Of a stretch of DNA of 64,000 bases, positions 52,545 through 61,050 are shown one piece after another. The stretch comes from an uncultured Ruminococcus sp. (lineage in GTDB: Bacteria; Bacillota; Clostridia; Oscillospirales; Acutalibacteraceae), in contig CAJFNC010000003.1 in the NCBI GenBank assembly GCA_904393835.1, positions 62,001 to 126,000 on the forward strand, read 5' to 3'. The position numbers were made by a program, and so were the translations under genes. The notes below the pieces were generated by a model that did not search any database, was not told the origin of the DNA, and saw only the letters and a program-made list of their open reading frames with translations. Numbering within the stretch: the stretch's first letter is position 1; each line of letters begins with the position of its first letter.

Positions 52545-54434
52545 CTAAGTCCTGTTTGAATCGACTTTTGCACTCTTGCAAAGCTTAAAACCGTCATATT
52601 TACCGATGTCGCAAAGTTTTATATCGTGACATCCGAGGCGAGTGCTGAGCGGAGCAAGCTCCATATAATCACCGTACAAAAATGTTAGATATTTATCATA
52701 TTCCTTTGGAACAGGCAGCTTACAGCCCTCAAAATCAACGTAAATCACCTCATCAAGGTACTCAATCGGAAAGCTGCCGTTGTAGATATTTCTGCCCATA
52801 CCATCGTACAGATATTTAGCATTTTTCTTGTTCTTAAAGAATGTAAGCGTTTTTCTTTCAAGCCACAGGCTTAATCGTATCGGAAAAACAGCTTTGCAAA
52901 AATTCGTTAAAACAGACTGAATTTTATTGCCGTTTTCAGCCTTGCGGTTGTTCCACTTGTTAAAGACAAGCGCTCTTGTAAAAAGCGTCATTGCGAGGTG
53001 AAGTTTTCTCCCCCAACGTGAGTTTGCGGTCTTGTCATGGCAAAAAATATCAAAAGCCAGTCCATTATGCATTGACTTGTGTTCCTTTGAAAACCCTGTT
53101 GCAAAAACGGTGTCGTTAAGACGGAATTTTGCAAATTCATAGAAGCAGTTTTTGTCGTTTTCGTTTGTTTGGAATGTCATTGAAGAGGGCATTTCGGACG
53201 GCGCGATTTTGCAGAATTTATCGTAATCCTCACGCAGCATCATAATATCTGCGTCATCGTCCCAAGGTATAAAGCCGTGGTGGCGAATCGCACCCAAAAG
53301 CGTGCCCCCGCCGAGAAAATATTTTATGTTATACTTTTTGCAAATGCGGTCCACCTCAAGCAGATACGCAAGAAGAACTTGCTGAATTGAGGTCAGTCTG
53401 CCGTCGTGTGTGTGCGGAAGCCTTGTCGCTTTTTTATTCCTCATCCTTGAGATAACGCAAAGCTCAAGCGCGGTTTCAAGCGTGATTGACGGAAAGCAAC
53501 CGTATTCCGTGATTTTGTTTGAGTTCATCGCGCAAAAGTCCGTCTTATCGTTACTGTCGCTTGTAATTTCAATCTGCGCATTGTAGATATCGTTTAGAAT
53601 TGTCGCCAACATACCCGCCGATGCAACGGCGTTTTGAGAAGCGACATTAAAGCACTTACCATCCTCTATATCAACAAAGGAATGGATAATCGCCTTGAAT
53701 ACGTCGCTGATATATGCAAACGAGTATTTTTTGCAGTCGTTTGTAACGCTGCACTTTTTGCCGCTTGCAACGGCGTCGAAAATATAATCAAAATCCGTTT
53801 CTATCCCCGAATCGGCGCCCAGAACAACTCCTGTCCGAAGCACTGTAAGGCTTGTTTTGTCAGACTTTGCAAAACAGTTGAACATATTTTCCACCGTGGC
53901 AAAGAGCTGGGACGAAAAGCCGTTTAAATCGTTCGGAGCAAAAAAAGCGTACTCATTTTCGGAATAAACCCTGTACGGCTTTGCATTTGCATAAACACGA
54001 CTGTCAGAAAGCAAAACTGTCTTTGCGCCCGTACGTTTTGCAAGGTGAGAAATTTCCTTTACGGAGGCAATCTCTTTTTTAAACACGTCAGAGCTTACCG
54101 AAATTTTTTCCGAGCATAATCCGCCGTACAAAATATAATCAGCTTGCTTTATTTCATCAAGCAGGCAGAAGCTGCAAAAATCAAAATCGTCACGAAGCAG
54201 AAGCTCAGAGTAAAAATTCTCCATACTTGTTTTGTCGGGAGCCGCAAAAATAACCTTTGTCCTCAGCTTTTTTGTTTCATTTAGGAACAAAAGCGCATAG
54301 CAAAAACAGCGGGCAAGGTTTTGTCCGTAAACAACAAAAGTCTTGTTTTTCAGTTTTTCGAGTTTATCGTTTTCAACATACGGCATTGCCGCCCAATCCG
54401 CCTGAGCCTCGGTCAAAAGCTGTTTAATGTACAT
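52545..54434 (-). CDS. Fusion of a catalytically dead SDR domain with a LicD phosphotransferase
   Basis: 629 residues. Residues 30-335 align along their length with the SDR epimerase encoded next door (e.g. YSELLLRDDF here, YGELLNRDDF there), but the nucleotide loop GGSGFIA is replaced by YGQNLAR and the YxxxK pair by F173 and L177, so it should not be an active dehydrogenase. Residues 345-620 are a LicD domain with LGGGTLLGAIRHHGF and PWDDDADI (D392-D396), which transfers phosphocholine- or phospho-polyol-type groups to surface glycans in known cases. Last gene of the polymer module. Confidence 0.85.
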   Translation of the reverse strand: MYIKQLLTEAQADWAAMPYVENDKLEKLKNKTFVVYGQNLARCFCYALLFLNETKKLRTKVIFAAPDKTSMENFYSELLLRDDFDFCSFCLLDEIKQADYILYGGLCSEKISVSSDVFKKEIASVKEISHLAKRTGAKTVLLSDSRVYANAKPYRVYSENEYAFFAPNDLNGFSSQLFATVENMFNCFAKSDKTSLTVLRTGVVLGADSGIETDFDYIFDAVASGKKCSVTNDCKKYSFAYISDVFKAIIHSFVDIEDGKCFNVASQNAVASAGMLATILNDIYNAQIEITSDSNDKTDFCAMNSNKITEYGCFPSITLETALELCVISRMRNKKATRLPHTHDGRLTSIQQVLLAYLLEVDRICKKYNIKYFLGGGTLLGAIRHHGFIPWDDDADIMMLREDYDKFCKIAPSEMPSSMTFQTNENDKNCFYEFAKFRLNDTVFATGFSKEHKSMHNGLAFDIFCHDKTANSRWGRKLHLAMTLFTRALVFNKWNNRKAENGNKIQSVLTNFCKAVFPIRLSLWLERKTLTFFKNKKNAKYLYDGMGRNIYNGSFPIEYLDEVIYVDFEGCKLPVPKEYDKYLTFLYGDYMELAPLSTRLGCHDIKLCDIGKYDGFKLCKSAKVDSNRT

Positions 54435-54446
54435 TTTAACACTCCG

Positions 54447-55529
54447 TTATTCTTCAAGCTGTAATCCCACAATTTTTACGCTGCGTTTAATTCCCTCAGT
54501 CAAGTCCACTTGGGCATTCCAGCCGAGACTGTTGAGCCTTTGAGCATCCAAAATTTCCGGAGTTGACTGCATAGGCGAGCTGACGGGCTCTTTTTCGTCC
54601 TCTTTATTCGCAAATCTGAGTTTAAGTCCAAGCTCTTCAAAAGCGCCGACCGCCGCTTTCGCGAAGTCTCTGATAGTTACGTCGCTTTTAGGATTTGCAA
54701 TATTGTACGGCGTCATATTTTCACCGTCAAGCATAATTTTAAGCAGAGCTGCGGCAGTATCGGTCACATAGCAAAAGCTTCTCAAAGCCGCGCCGTTGCT
54801 CTTGAGCAAAATATCCTGCTTACGAACTACGTTTGCAATAAACTGCGCCCACACCCTGTCATCGTCAATTTTTGCGGGTCCGTAGATGTAAGACGGTCTG
54901 GCAATTTTTACGTTCATACCGTACTGCTTAGCGTAACAGCAGCCCAGAGTTTCGGACGCACGTTTTCCCTGAGCGTAACAGTTTTTGTAGTTATCTATGT
55001 CAATATATCCTATGTCATCCTCGCTGATTTTATCCCTGCCATTGAACACGGTGCCGTACACCTTTAGCGATGAAACAATCAGCGTGCTTTCGGCTTTGCT
55101 CCTTTTGGCATATTCAAGCACATTTGACGTACCCGTGAGGTTAGCGTCAATCGTACCTGCCGGGTCGTTTTCAAAATAATAGGCGCTTGCCTGACTTGCG
55201 GCGTGAATAACAAAGTCAGCTCTTTCGCAGCAGATAGGATTGCAAACATCCTGAAGCACAATTTCAAAATCGTCACGGTTTAAAAGCTCACCGTACTTTT
55301 TTTGAGCGTTTTCATAGCTGCGAACAAGCGCAATTACGCGCGTGTTGCTGTTGTAAATATCATTGCGTATGAGCAATGCACAAATTATATAAAAAGCGAT
55401 AAAGCCGCTGCCTCCCGTAACAAAAACAGTTTTGTTATTGAGGCGCGGCCAGTCTATGTTGCTTTCGGATACGGTTTTCACGTCTTGATACACATACGGA
55501 TGAAGGTGGTTTTTTACACTATAATCCAT
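54447..55529 (-). CDS. NAD-dependent epimerase/dehydratase (extended SDR)
   Basis: About 360 residues from ATG 55529 behind AGGAGC. Rossmann loop VTGGSGFIA (37-45), catalytic SS at 153-154 and Y185-AQG-K189 are intact. The C-terminal substrate domain follows. It is a sugar-nucleotide or CDP-polyol epimerase or reductase; the substrate is uncertain. It overlaps the cytidylyltransferase by 11 bases, so a CDP-linked substrate is the natural guess (inference). Confidence 0.88.
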   Translation of the reverse strand: MDYSVKNHLHPYVYQDVKTVSESNIDWPRLNNKTVFVTGGSGFIAFYIICALLIRNDIYNSNTRVIALVRSYENAQKKYGELLNRDDFEIVLQDVCNPICCERADFVIHAASQASAYYFENDPAGTIDANLTGTSNVLEYAKRSKAESTLIVSSLKVYGTVFNGRDKISEDDIGYIDIDNYKNCYAQGKRASETLGCCYAKQYGMNVKIARPSYIYGPAKIDDDRVWAQFIANVVRKQDILLKSNGAALRSFCYVTDTAAALLKIMLDGENMTPYNIANPKSDVTIRDFAKAAVGAFEELGLKLRFANKEDEKEPVSSPMQSTPEILDAQRLNSLGWNAQVDLTEGIKRSVKIVGLQLEE

Positions 55530-56256
55530 ATTTAAGCTCCTCTTTTGCAAAGTTTTCAAAACTTCGGTAATAGTATCTCGAACGCAGAAATTTTAAGTCC
55601 TCGGGCGTTGTAACCTTAATATTGTCACGTTCGCCCTTAAAAATATGCACGGTCTCTCCGAGTTCGATCAAAAGCTCACTTGAGGAAATCGGGTTTGTTA
55701 TGCCGCGTTTTTCGGCCTCGTCGTGAGCATTCATAATTTTTCTTACGGTATATCCCTGCGGTGCCTGGGTGATATACATCTGCTTTCTCGGCAGGCTTTT
55801 GCAGCAGGTTTCGCCGTCCTCGCTCTGAAGCACCGAGTCAATGCTTGGTGTTACAGGTACAGCCGTTTCATATTTTGTTGCAGTTTCAATGCAGTCGGTA
55901 ATGAGCTGCTGAGAAATCAGCGGACGCACGCCGTCGCAGATGAGCACAATATCGTCGGGTGCGGAAAATTTCTGCACCTCAACAAGTCCGTTGTGAATGC
56001 TTCCGTGACCGTTTACACCGCCCGCCACGATTGAAGTGACCTTTGGCGTTTTAAACTCGGCGATAAGATCCCACAAATAGTCGATTTTATCGCTTAAACA
56101 CGACACAACTATATCATCAACCATGGGATGAGCCGAAAAGTTCTCGAGCGTTCTGATAATAATCGGCTTACCGTCAACATTAATGAACTGCTTTGGAATG
56201 TCAAGCGACTTCATTCTTGCGCCTACGCCGCCTGCAAATATAACAACATGTACCAT
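55519..56256 (-). CDS. IspD/TarI-family cytidylyltransferase
   Basis: About 245 residues from ATG 56256, behind CGGAGA. CTP-binding motif FAGGVGARMKSLDIPKQF and DGVRPLIS, SSELLIELGE. The family includes IspD (isoprenoid) and TarI (CDP-ribitol). Its position between a TagGH exporter and SDR/LicD genes favours a TarI-like role in making a CDP-activated precursor for a wall polymer. Confidence 0.88.
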   Translation of the reverse strand: MVHVVIFAGGVGARMKSLDIPKQFINVDGKPIIIRTLENFSAHPMVDDIVVSCLSDKIDYLWDLIAEFKTPKVTSIVAGGVNGHGSIHNGLVEVQKFSAPDDIVLICDGVRPLISQQLITDCIETATKYETAVPVTPSIDSVLQSEDGETCCKSLPRKQMYITQAPQGYTVRKIMNAHDEAEKRGITNPISSSELLIELGETVHIFKGERDNIKVTTPEDLKFLRSRYYYRSFENFAKEELKYGL

Positions 56257-56269
56257 ATTATTCTCCGCT

Positions 56270-57001
56270 TTACTTTTTCTTTTTTGACTCTTCGTAAATC
56301 TTGAGAGTTTCTTCGGTAGGACCGTCAAAAATTATTGTGCCCTTTTTAAGAAATATGGCGCGGGGGCAGATTTCTTTTACCGAATTTGCGCTGTGGCTTA
56401 CGTAAAGCACTGTCGTTCCCGCCGCAATAATCTCTTTTATTTTATTCTTACATTTCTTTTTGAAAGACGCGTCGCCGACTGCCAAAGCCTCGTCAACAAC
56501 AAGCACGTCAGGTTCGATATTAACGTTGATTGCAAAGCCCAAACGCATTTTCATACCGCTTGAATATGTTCTTACGGGCTGGTCAATGTAGTCGCCGAGC
56601 TCCGCGAAATCAATAATATTTTCTTCAATTGTCTTGATATATTCGTCTTCAAGTCCGAGTATATAGCCCTTAAGGTAAATATTTTCTCTGCCTGTCATTT
56701 CCATTGAAAAGCCTGCGGTAAGCTCAAGCAGAGCGGCAACCTTGCCGTTTACGATAATTTCACCCTCATCGGGAAACGCTACGCCGGTAATCATTTTAAG
56801 AAGCGTTGATTTGCCCGCGCCGTTGTCACCTACAATGCCGACGGACTCTCCCCTCATAATCTGAAACGAAACATTATTGAGCGCCTTGTTCGTCTTTGGG
56901 TGTCTGGGTTTAAAAAACAGTGCCTTAAATCTTGCCTGGTCATTTTTATAAAGAATATATGTTTTACTTACATTTTTAAAGGTAATAATCGGTTCTGCCA
57001 T
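56270..57001 (-). CDS. Teichoic-acid/polysaccharide ABC exporter ATPase (TagH-like)
   Basis: 243 residues. Walker A GDNGAGKST, signature YSSGMKMRLGFA, Walker B VLVVDEALAVGD. The sequence is typical of the TagH/RfbB/KpsT branch, without the long C-terminal extension of B. subtilis TagH. It pairs with the TagG-like permease 15 bases upstream. Confidence 0.93.
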   Translation of the reverse strand: MAEPIITFKNVSKTYILYKNDQARFKALFFKPRHPKTNKALNNVSFQIMRGESVGIVGDNGAGKSTLLKMITGVAFPDEGEIIVNGKVAALLELTAGFSMEMTGRENIYLKGYILGLEDEYIKTIEENIIDFAELGDYIDQPVRTYSSGMKMRLGFAINVNIEPDVLVVDEALAVGDASFKKKCKNKIKEIIAAGTTVLYVSHSANSVKEICPRAIFLKKGTIIFDGPTEETLKIYEESKKKK

Positions 57002-57016
57002 AAAATTACCCTCCCG

Positions 57017-57835
57017 TTAAAGTACGTCAGGAAGCTTTTTCCTGAGCCTGTTGTAGTTGAATATACCGAGTGCAAACACCACGATAAATTCAATGAGGAA
57101 AATTGCAAGCTCAGTTTTGTATTCCCAAAAGCCTCTGTTGTAGAGGAAGCAGTTTCTGTAACCGTTTACAAAGAAGTTTATGGGGTTAAAAAGCATAACC
57201 GTTTTGAGCGGTTCGTCAAAGTTATAAGAATCATACATAATACCCGAAAGCCAGAAAATACCGGACATAACCGACACAATAAGGCTTTCAAAGTCCTTAC
57301 TGAACGCCGACATCGGGGCGGTTGACCACGAAAGGGCGACGAAGAATATAAACATAAGAGGGCAGTAAAAGAAAAACTGAAGGTTGTACCAGCTCGGGCC
57401 TACGGAGAAAAGAACATATACGTACATAATTACCATAAGTATCATATGCACAAACAGCCTTGACAAAGCCGTATAGGTCAAAATTGTTGATACGGGGAAT
57501 TTTACCTTAGTTATAAACTGTCTGTTTGTCCTAAGCGTTTTCGCGCCTTGGGTTATGCTGTCCTGAATGAAAAACCACGGAATTATACCGATGAACATAA
57601 ATGTAAAAAAGTCGATTGAAAACGGCTCCGGACCTCCGAGATTTACGTTTACCTGACGCAGTGTTTTGATACCGCAGGAAAAAGCAAACCAATATACAAA
57701 TATTGTAAACGCGGGTTTTACTACCGCCCACAAAGGTCCTATTACGGCGCCTTTGTACGTTTTGATAAGTTCATTTTTGGCAAGTAAAAAAATCTGTTTG
57801 CCAAACCCCTTATGCTCCTGAAAAATACTTAACAA
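57017..57835 (-). CDS. Teichoic-acid/polysaccharide ABC exporter permease (TagG-like)
   Basis: 272 residues; start probably TTG 57835. Six membrane helices with KNELIKTYKGAVIGPLWAVV and the late PINFFVNGYRN segment characteristic of the ABC-2 polysaccharide export family (TagG/RfbA). It exports a lipid-linked polymer. First gene of the operon TagG-TagH-cytidylyltransferase-SDR-SDR/LicD. Confidence 0.93.
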   Translation of the reverse strand: MLSIFQEHKGFGKQIFLLAKNELIKTYKGAVIGPLWAVVKPAFTIFVYWFAFSCGIKTLRQVNVNLGGPEPFSIDFFTFMFIGIIPWFFIQDSITQGAKTLRTNRQFITKVKFPVSTILTYTALSRLFVHMILMVIMYVYVLFSVGPSWYNLQFFFYCPLMFIFFVALSWSTAPMSAFSKDFESLIVSVMSGIFWLSGIMYDSYNFDEPLKTVMLFNPINFFVNGYRNCFLYNRGFWEYKTELAIFLIEFIVVFALGIFNYNRLRKKLPDVL

Positions 57836-57941
57836 TTATAATACCGCCTGTCCATTTTAAATTTGTTTTAGAGCCGTAAAAGCGGAAATTTTTTCAAAAG
57901 CCCGCATTTGCACAGCATAAAGATACTATATAACATTTTAT

Positions 57942-57969
57942 ATTATATAACTTTTTTCCGATTTGTCAA
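57942..57969 (-). promoter_or_regulatory. Promoter of the tagGH-like operon
   Basis: On the minus strand TTGACA (57969-57964), 16-base spacer, TATAAT (57947-57942), followed by a very AT-rich leader of about 100 bases. The 57836-58398 gap otherwise holds repeat copy C and the trpF promoter region. Confidence 0.65.
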
Positions 57970-58029
57970 CGCAGCGTTAAAAGCTTTGTATTTAATTATG
58001 TTTTACGGCTTATTCTTGACCAACGGAAT

Positions 58030-58148
58030 ATAATGTCCCGGCATCTATCGGCGGCGTCAGGTATCCAAATTCAGCAGAGAGATACTGTCCCACAATGAAT
58101 TTGCTGCATATTGCGCTGCTGCTTTGATAAAAGCAAAGCTTTGAAACT
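58030..58148 (-). repeat. Dispersed intergenic repeat, copy C
   Basis: Same element as 2852-2968 and 17823-17942, in the same orientation as copy B. It has diverged more: the palindrome reads CAGCAGCGCAATATGCAGC on the minus strand and the central stem is shortened to 7 bp. The outer parts, GTTTCAAAGCTTTGCTTTTATCAAA and GGGACATTAT, are well kept. Divergent intergenic position. Confidence 0.75.
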
Positions 58149-58244
58149 GTATAATTATTATGCGCGCTGTTACTTTTCAATACAAATTATGTCAATAATT
58201 TTAATAAATATTCTTAAATTTTACTGTAAAATCGCGTATAAGAC

Positions 58245-58273
58245 TTGAATAAATCAATAATTTGTGTTATTAT
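58245..58273 (+). promoter_or_regulatory. Predicted trpF promoter
   Basis: TTGAAT (58245-58250), 17-base spacer, TATTAT (58268-58273), leaving a leader of about 125 bases. No T-box or leader peptide recognised in it. Confidence 0.4.
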
Positions 58274-58398
58274 TTATATTAAATTATAAAATTTTAATAT
58301 ATTGAACACTTAAATTCAAAATAACTTGCAATTTTATTAAATCAGCCTTTAAAACAAAATTTACTGATTGTTTTTTATATATAATTTACGGTGATAAA

Positions 58399-59016
58399 AT
58401 GGTAAAAATTAAAATCTGCGGTATTACATCTTCTGATGATATTGAAATAATAAACAACGTTTTACCCGAATATGCTGGTTTTGTAATGTTTTTCCCTAAG
58501 AGCAAAAGAAACATTACTCCGCAACGGGCAAGCCTGCTTTTAAATTTGCTTGACAGCCGAATAAAATCGGTGGCGGTCACGGTAAATCCAACTCCCGCAC
58601 AAATTTCAACTGCGAAATCCTGCGGTTTTGACTATGTTCAGATTCACGGCGAAGCAAGCGATGACGTTATTATAAATTCTCCGCTTCCTATACTCAAGGC
58701 GTTCAATGTTTCTGATATATGCGACTTTGAACGCTATGCCGATTTGCCGAATGTGCGGGGCTTTGTTTTTGACGCAAATTCGCCCGGAAGCGGCAAAACA
58801 TTTGACTGGAGCATACTTAAAAATATTCCCCGAAACGATAAATTATTTATACTTGCAGGCGGCTTAAACGAACAAAACGTTTGTAAAGCCATTGATACGG
58901 CTAGACCCGATGCAGTTGATGTAAGCTCGGGAGTTGAAAGCGACACTCCGCCGCTTAAAGATGCGCAAAAAGTTGAAAACTTTGTGCGCTTGGTACGTTT
59001 GCACCACTGCAGTTAA
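58399..59016 (+). CDS. trpF: Phosphoribosylanthranilate isomerase
   Basis: 205 residues. The N-terminal KIKICGITSSDD (catalytic Cys7) and the catalytic Asp in GFVFDANSPGSGKTFDW, then LAGGLNEQNV and VDVSSGVES, are intact. Third step of tryptophan synthesis from PRA. Other trp genes are not nearby, so it stands alone and precedes a LytTR regulator by 14 bases. Confidence 0.95.
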   Translation: MVKIKICGITSSDDIEIINNVLPEYAGFVMFFPKSKRNITPQRASLLLNLLDSRIKSVAVTVNPTPAQISTAKSCGFDYVQIHGEASDDVIINSPLPILKAFNVSDICDFERYADLPNVRGFVFDANSPGSGKTFDWSILKNIPRNDKLFILAGGLNEQNVCKAIDTARPDAVDVSSGVESDTPPLKDAQKVENFVRLVRLHHCS

Positions 59017-59030
59017 AGGAGAGGGTTAAA

Positions 59031-59738
59031 ATGCGTGTATTGATTTGTGACGACAATAAATATCTTCTTGACAGTCTGAATCAAATTGTAAGCGAATTTT
59101 TTATAAAACATAATATTCCCGTTGATATTGTAGCCCTTACCGAATGTACGGATATTGACAGCAATAACGCCTTTTTTGACTTTGCTTTTCTTGATGTTGA
59201 AATGCCTAACGCAAACGGTCTTGAAATGGTAAATTACCTGCGCCAGTTCAACGAACATATTCTTGTTTTTATTGTAACCGCCTATCAAACGTATCTTGAT
59301 AAGGCAATGGACTTGCAGGTGTTCAGGTATTTGCCGAAGCCGCCCGATAAAATCAGAATTTTTGACGGACTTGCTTCGGCTATGCAAAAATATACCGAGA
59401 AAACCGCGATTGTAAATGTTGACACAACCGGCGCGCAAAAGGTATATATAGACGATATTCTCTATATTAAAATCGAAAAGCGAAAGACTTTGCTCGTAAC
59501 AAAAAAAGGGGAGTTTCTCAGCAACAATTCACTGGCGCAATGGAAAGGCATTTTGAATTATGACTTTTTTGTTCAGCCCCATAACAGTTATATTGTAAAC
59601 CTAAAGAATGTTGTTCGTCTTGAAGGGCATACGCTTTACGTTGAAAATTCAAACGGTGAATATATTCCGATTAAAATAGCTCAGAGGAAATACACCGAAT
59701 TTAAAAATAAATTTTTTGACTATATCGCACAGTCCTAA
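59031..59738 (+). CDS. LytTR-family response regulator
   Basis: 235 residues. Receiver domain with acidic D7/D8 and D55 (FAFLDVEMPNANGLEM), K at the PKPPDK loop, then a LytTR DNA-binding domain (about 140-230) with FVQPHNSYIVNLKNV. No histidine kinase is encoded beside it, so it is an orphan or partners a distant kinase. ATG after AAAGGAGAG. Probably co-transcribed with trpF. Confidence 0.92.
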   Translation: MRVLICDDNKYLLDSLNQIVSEFFIKHNIPVDIVALTECTDIDSNNAFFDFAFLDVEMPNANGLEMVNYLRQFNEHILVFIVTAYQTYLDKAMDLQVFRYLPKPPDKIRIFDGLASAMQKYTEKTAIVNVDTTGAQKVYIDDILYIKIEKRKTLLVTKKGEFLSNNSLAQWKGILNYDFFVQPHNSYIVNLKNVVRLEGHTLYVENSNGEYIPIKIAQRKYTEFKNKFFDYIAQS

Positions 59739-59790
59739 AATTTATCAATCAGCCTAACCATATTTTCTTCATATGATTTAACCTTTTTAC

Positions 59791-59824
59791 AAAAATGACG
59801 CCGGTTGCCCGACGTCATTTTTGT
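59791..59824. terminator. Bidirectional terminator
   Basis: AAAAATGACGCCGG and CCGACGTCATTTTT pair with a bulge; T runs on both strands, between convergent genes. Confidence 0.8.
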
Positions 59825-59855
59825 TTTTATTTTATTGTATCAAGAAAATATATAT

Positions 59856-60479
59856 TTATTTATCCGATGAGTTGTCATATTTTCTTACCCTGAGCGGAAT
59901 ATTAACAGACTCAGCCACTTTGCGGCACTTTTCAACCTCTTCATCGCCTATTACATCGACTACGGAAAGCATAACATCATCGGTGTACTGTCTGCATTTT
60001 TTGGCAAAATCAAGCATTTCATCATATGATTCAATGCCGAATTTTGGCCTTACAATTTTGTAGTAATCCTCTTTGTTTGAGCAGTTAAGACTGATTGAAA
60101 TCGCGTCAACATTGTCACACAGCTCTTTTGAAATATCCCTGCCGTTGATAAGGCTGCCCAGTCCGTTTGTGTTTACCCTTAACTTGATGTGAAGTTTTTC
60201 ACGCAGGTACCGTGCCGTTTTTACAAGCACGTCAAACGCCTCTGTCGGTTCGCCGTAGCCGCAGAAAATGACCTCATCGTAGCCGTCAAAGTTAAAATTG
60301 TCAAGCGCCTGCTTTACCTCTTCAAAGCTCGGGCTGTGGTCAAGCCAGAGATTTGAGGCTTCTCCGATTGCGTTCTTTTTGCTTCGTATGCAAAACGTGC
60401 AGGCACACGGACATCTGTTTGTAATATTCAAATACACCTTGTTTTTATAGACATAAACAATTTCTTCATTTTCCGACAT
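59856..60479 (-). CDS. Short radical SAM protein, TatD-linked type
   Basis: 207 residues. Radical SAM cluster Cys23-x3-Cys27-x2-Cys30 in NRCPCACTFCIR, with FCGYGEPTEAFD (SAM-binding GEP). The short length and the preserved order of motifs match the TatD-linked radical SAM group (TIGR04038 type). Substrate unknown. No tatD gene is adjacent here; instead it follows the ECF/pyridoxal kinase pair by 4 bases, implying one operon. Confidence 0.85.
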   Translation of the reverse strand: MSENEEIVYVYKNKVYLNITNRCPCACTFCIRSKKNAIGEASNLWLDHSPSFEEVKQALDNFNFDGYDEVIFCGYGEPTEAFDVLVKTARYLREKLHIKLRVNTNGLGSLINGRDISKELCDNVDAISISLNCSNKEDYYKIVRPKFGIESYDEMLDFAKKCRQYTDDVMLSVVDVIGDEEVEKCRKVAESVNIPLRVRKYDNSSDK

Positions 60480-60483
60480 AAAA

Positions 60484-61050
60484 TCACCTCATAAGTCTTG
60501 GCATTAGCTTTGATTTGAATTTTGCCGAATCAAGCGCAACGCCGGCCAAAATATAAATAACAGCTGCCATTAAGGGCTGTAACCACCATGTTGCAAGTTC
60601 ACCTACTGCTTCTGCCCAACCATACATCAGTCCGTTTGCAATAAAATATCCGCCCACGGTCACTATTGTTGACGGGATAATCATCAACAAATTTGGAATG
60701 TTTATTATTTTTTCATCCTTGCCGCGCTTTTTGAGTATCATTGAACATATAACAAACGGAAGCGCGTTGAAAGCCTTTATAATAAAGGTCGGCAGGCACC
60801 ACTGAGCATAGCCCGAAAGCAGGTCGGCAAGCGACGCGCCTATTGAAGAAGCAAGAACCCCGTAAGGTCCGGGAAGAACGCTTGCCGCAAGGTAAATCAT
60901 TGAGTCGCCCGCGTGCGCATAACCGAATGGTGAAGGAATTTTAATGAAGGTCGTAAAAACAGTTACAAGCGCCGCAAACATTGCTGTAAGCGCAATCATT
61001 TTTACATTTGCCGTTTTGTTTGTCTTTGTTTTTACGTTTTGACTGTTCAT
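60484..61050 (-). CDS. ECF transporter S component, probably vitamin B6-related
   Basis: 188 residues with about six hydrophobic segments; the early AALVTVFTTFIKIPSPFGYAH and IYLAASVLPGPYGVLASSIG regions match the ECF S-component superfamily (DUF3816-like). Its ATG overlaps the stop of the pyridoxal kinase gene (ATGA), so pyridoxal or a relative is the likely ligand, as for PdxU-type S components (inference). Confidence 0.82.
   Translation of the reverse strand: MNSQNVKTKTNKTANVKMIALTAMFAALVTVFTTFIKIPSPFGYAHAGDSMIYLAASVLPGPYGVLASSIGASLADLLSGYAQWCLPTFIIKAFNALPFVICSMILKKRGKDEKIINIPNLLMIIPSTIVTVGGYFIANGLMYGWAEAVGELATWWLQPLMAAVIYILAGVALDSAKFKSKLMPRLMR

Noticed and set aside
58274-58398. T-box or trp leader before trpF
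   Set aside because: No T-box consensus, specifier hairpin or Trp-rich leader peptide found.
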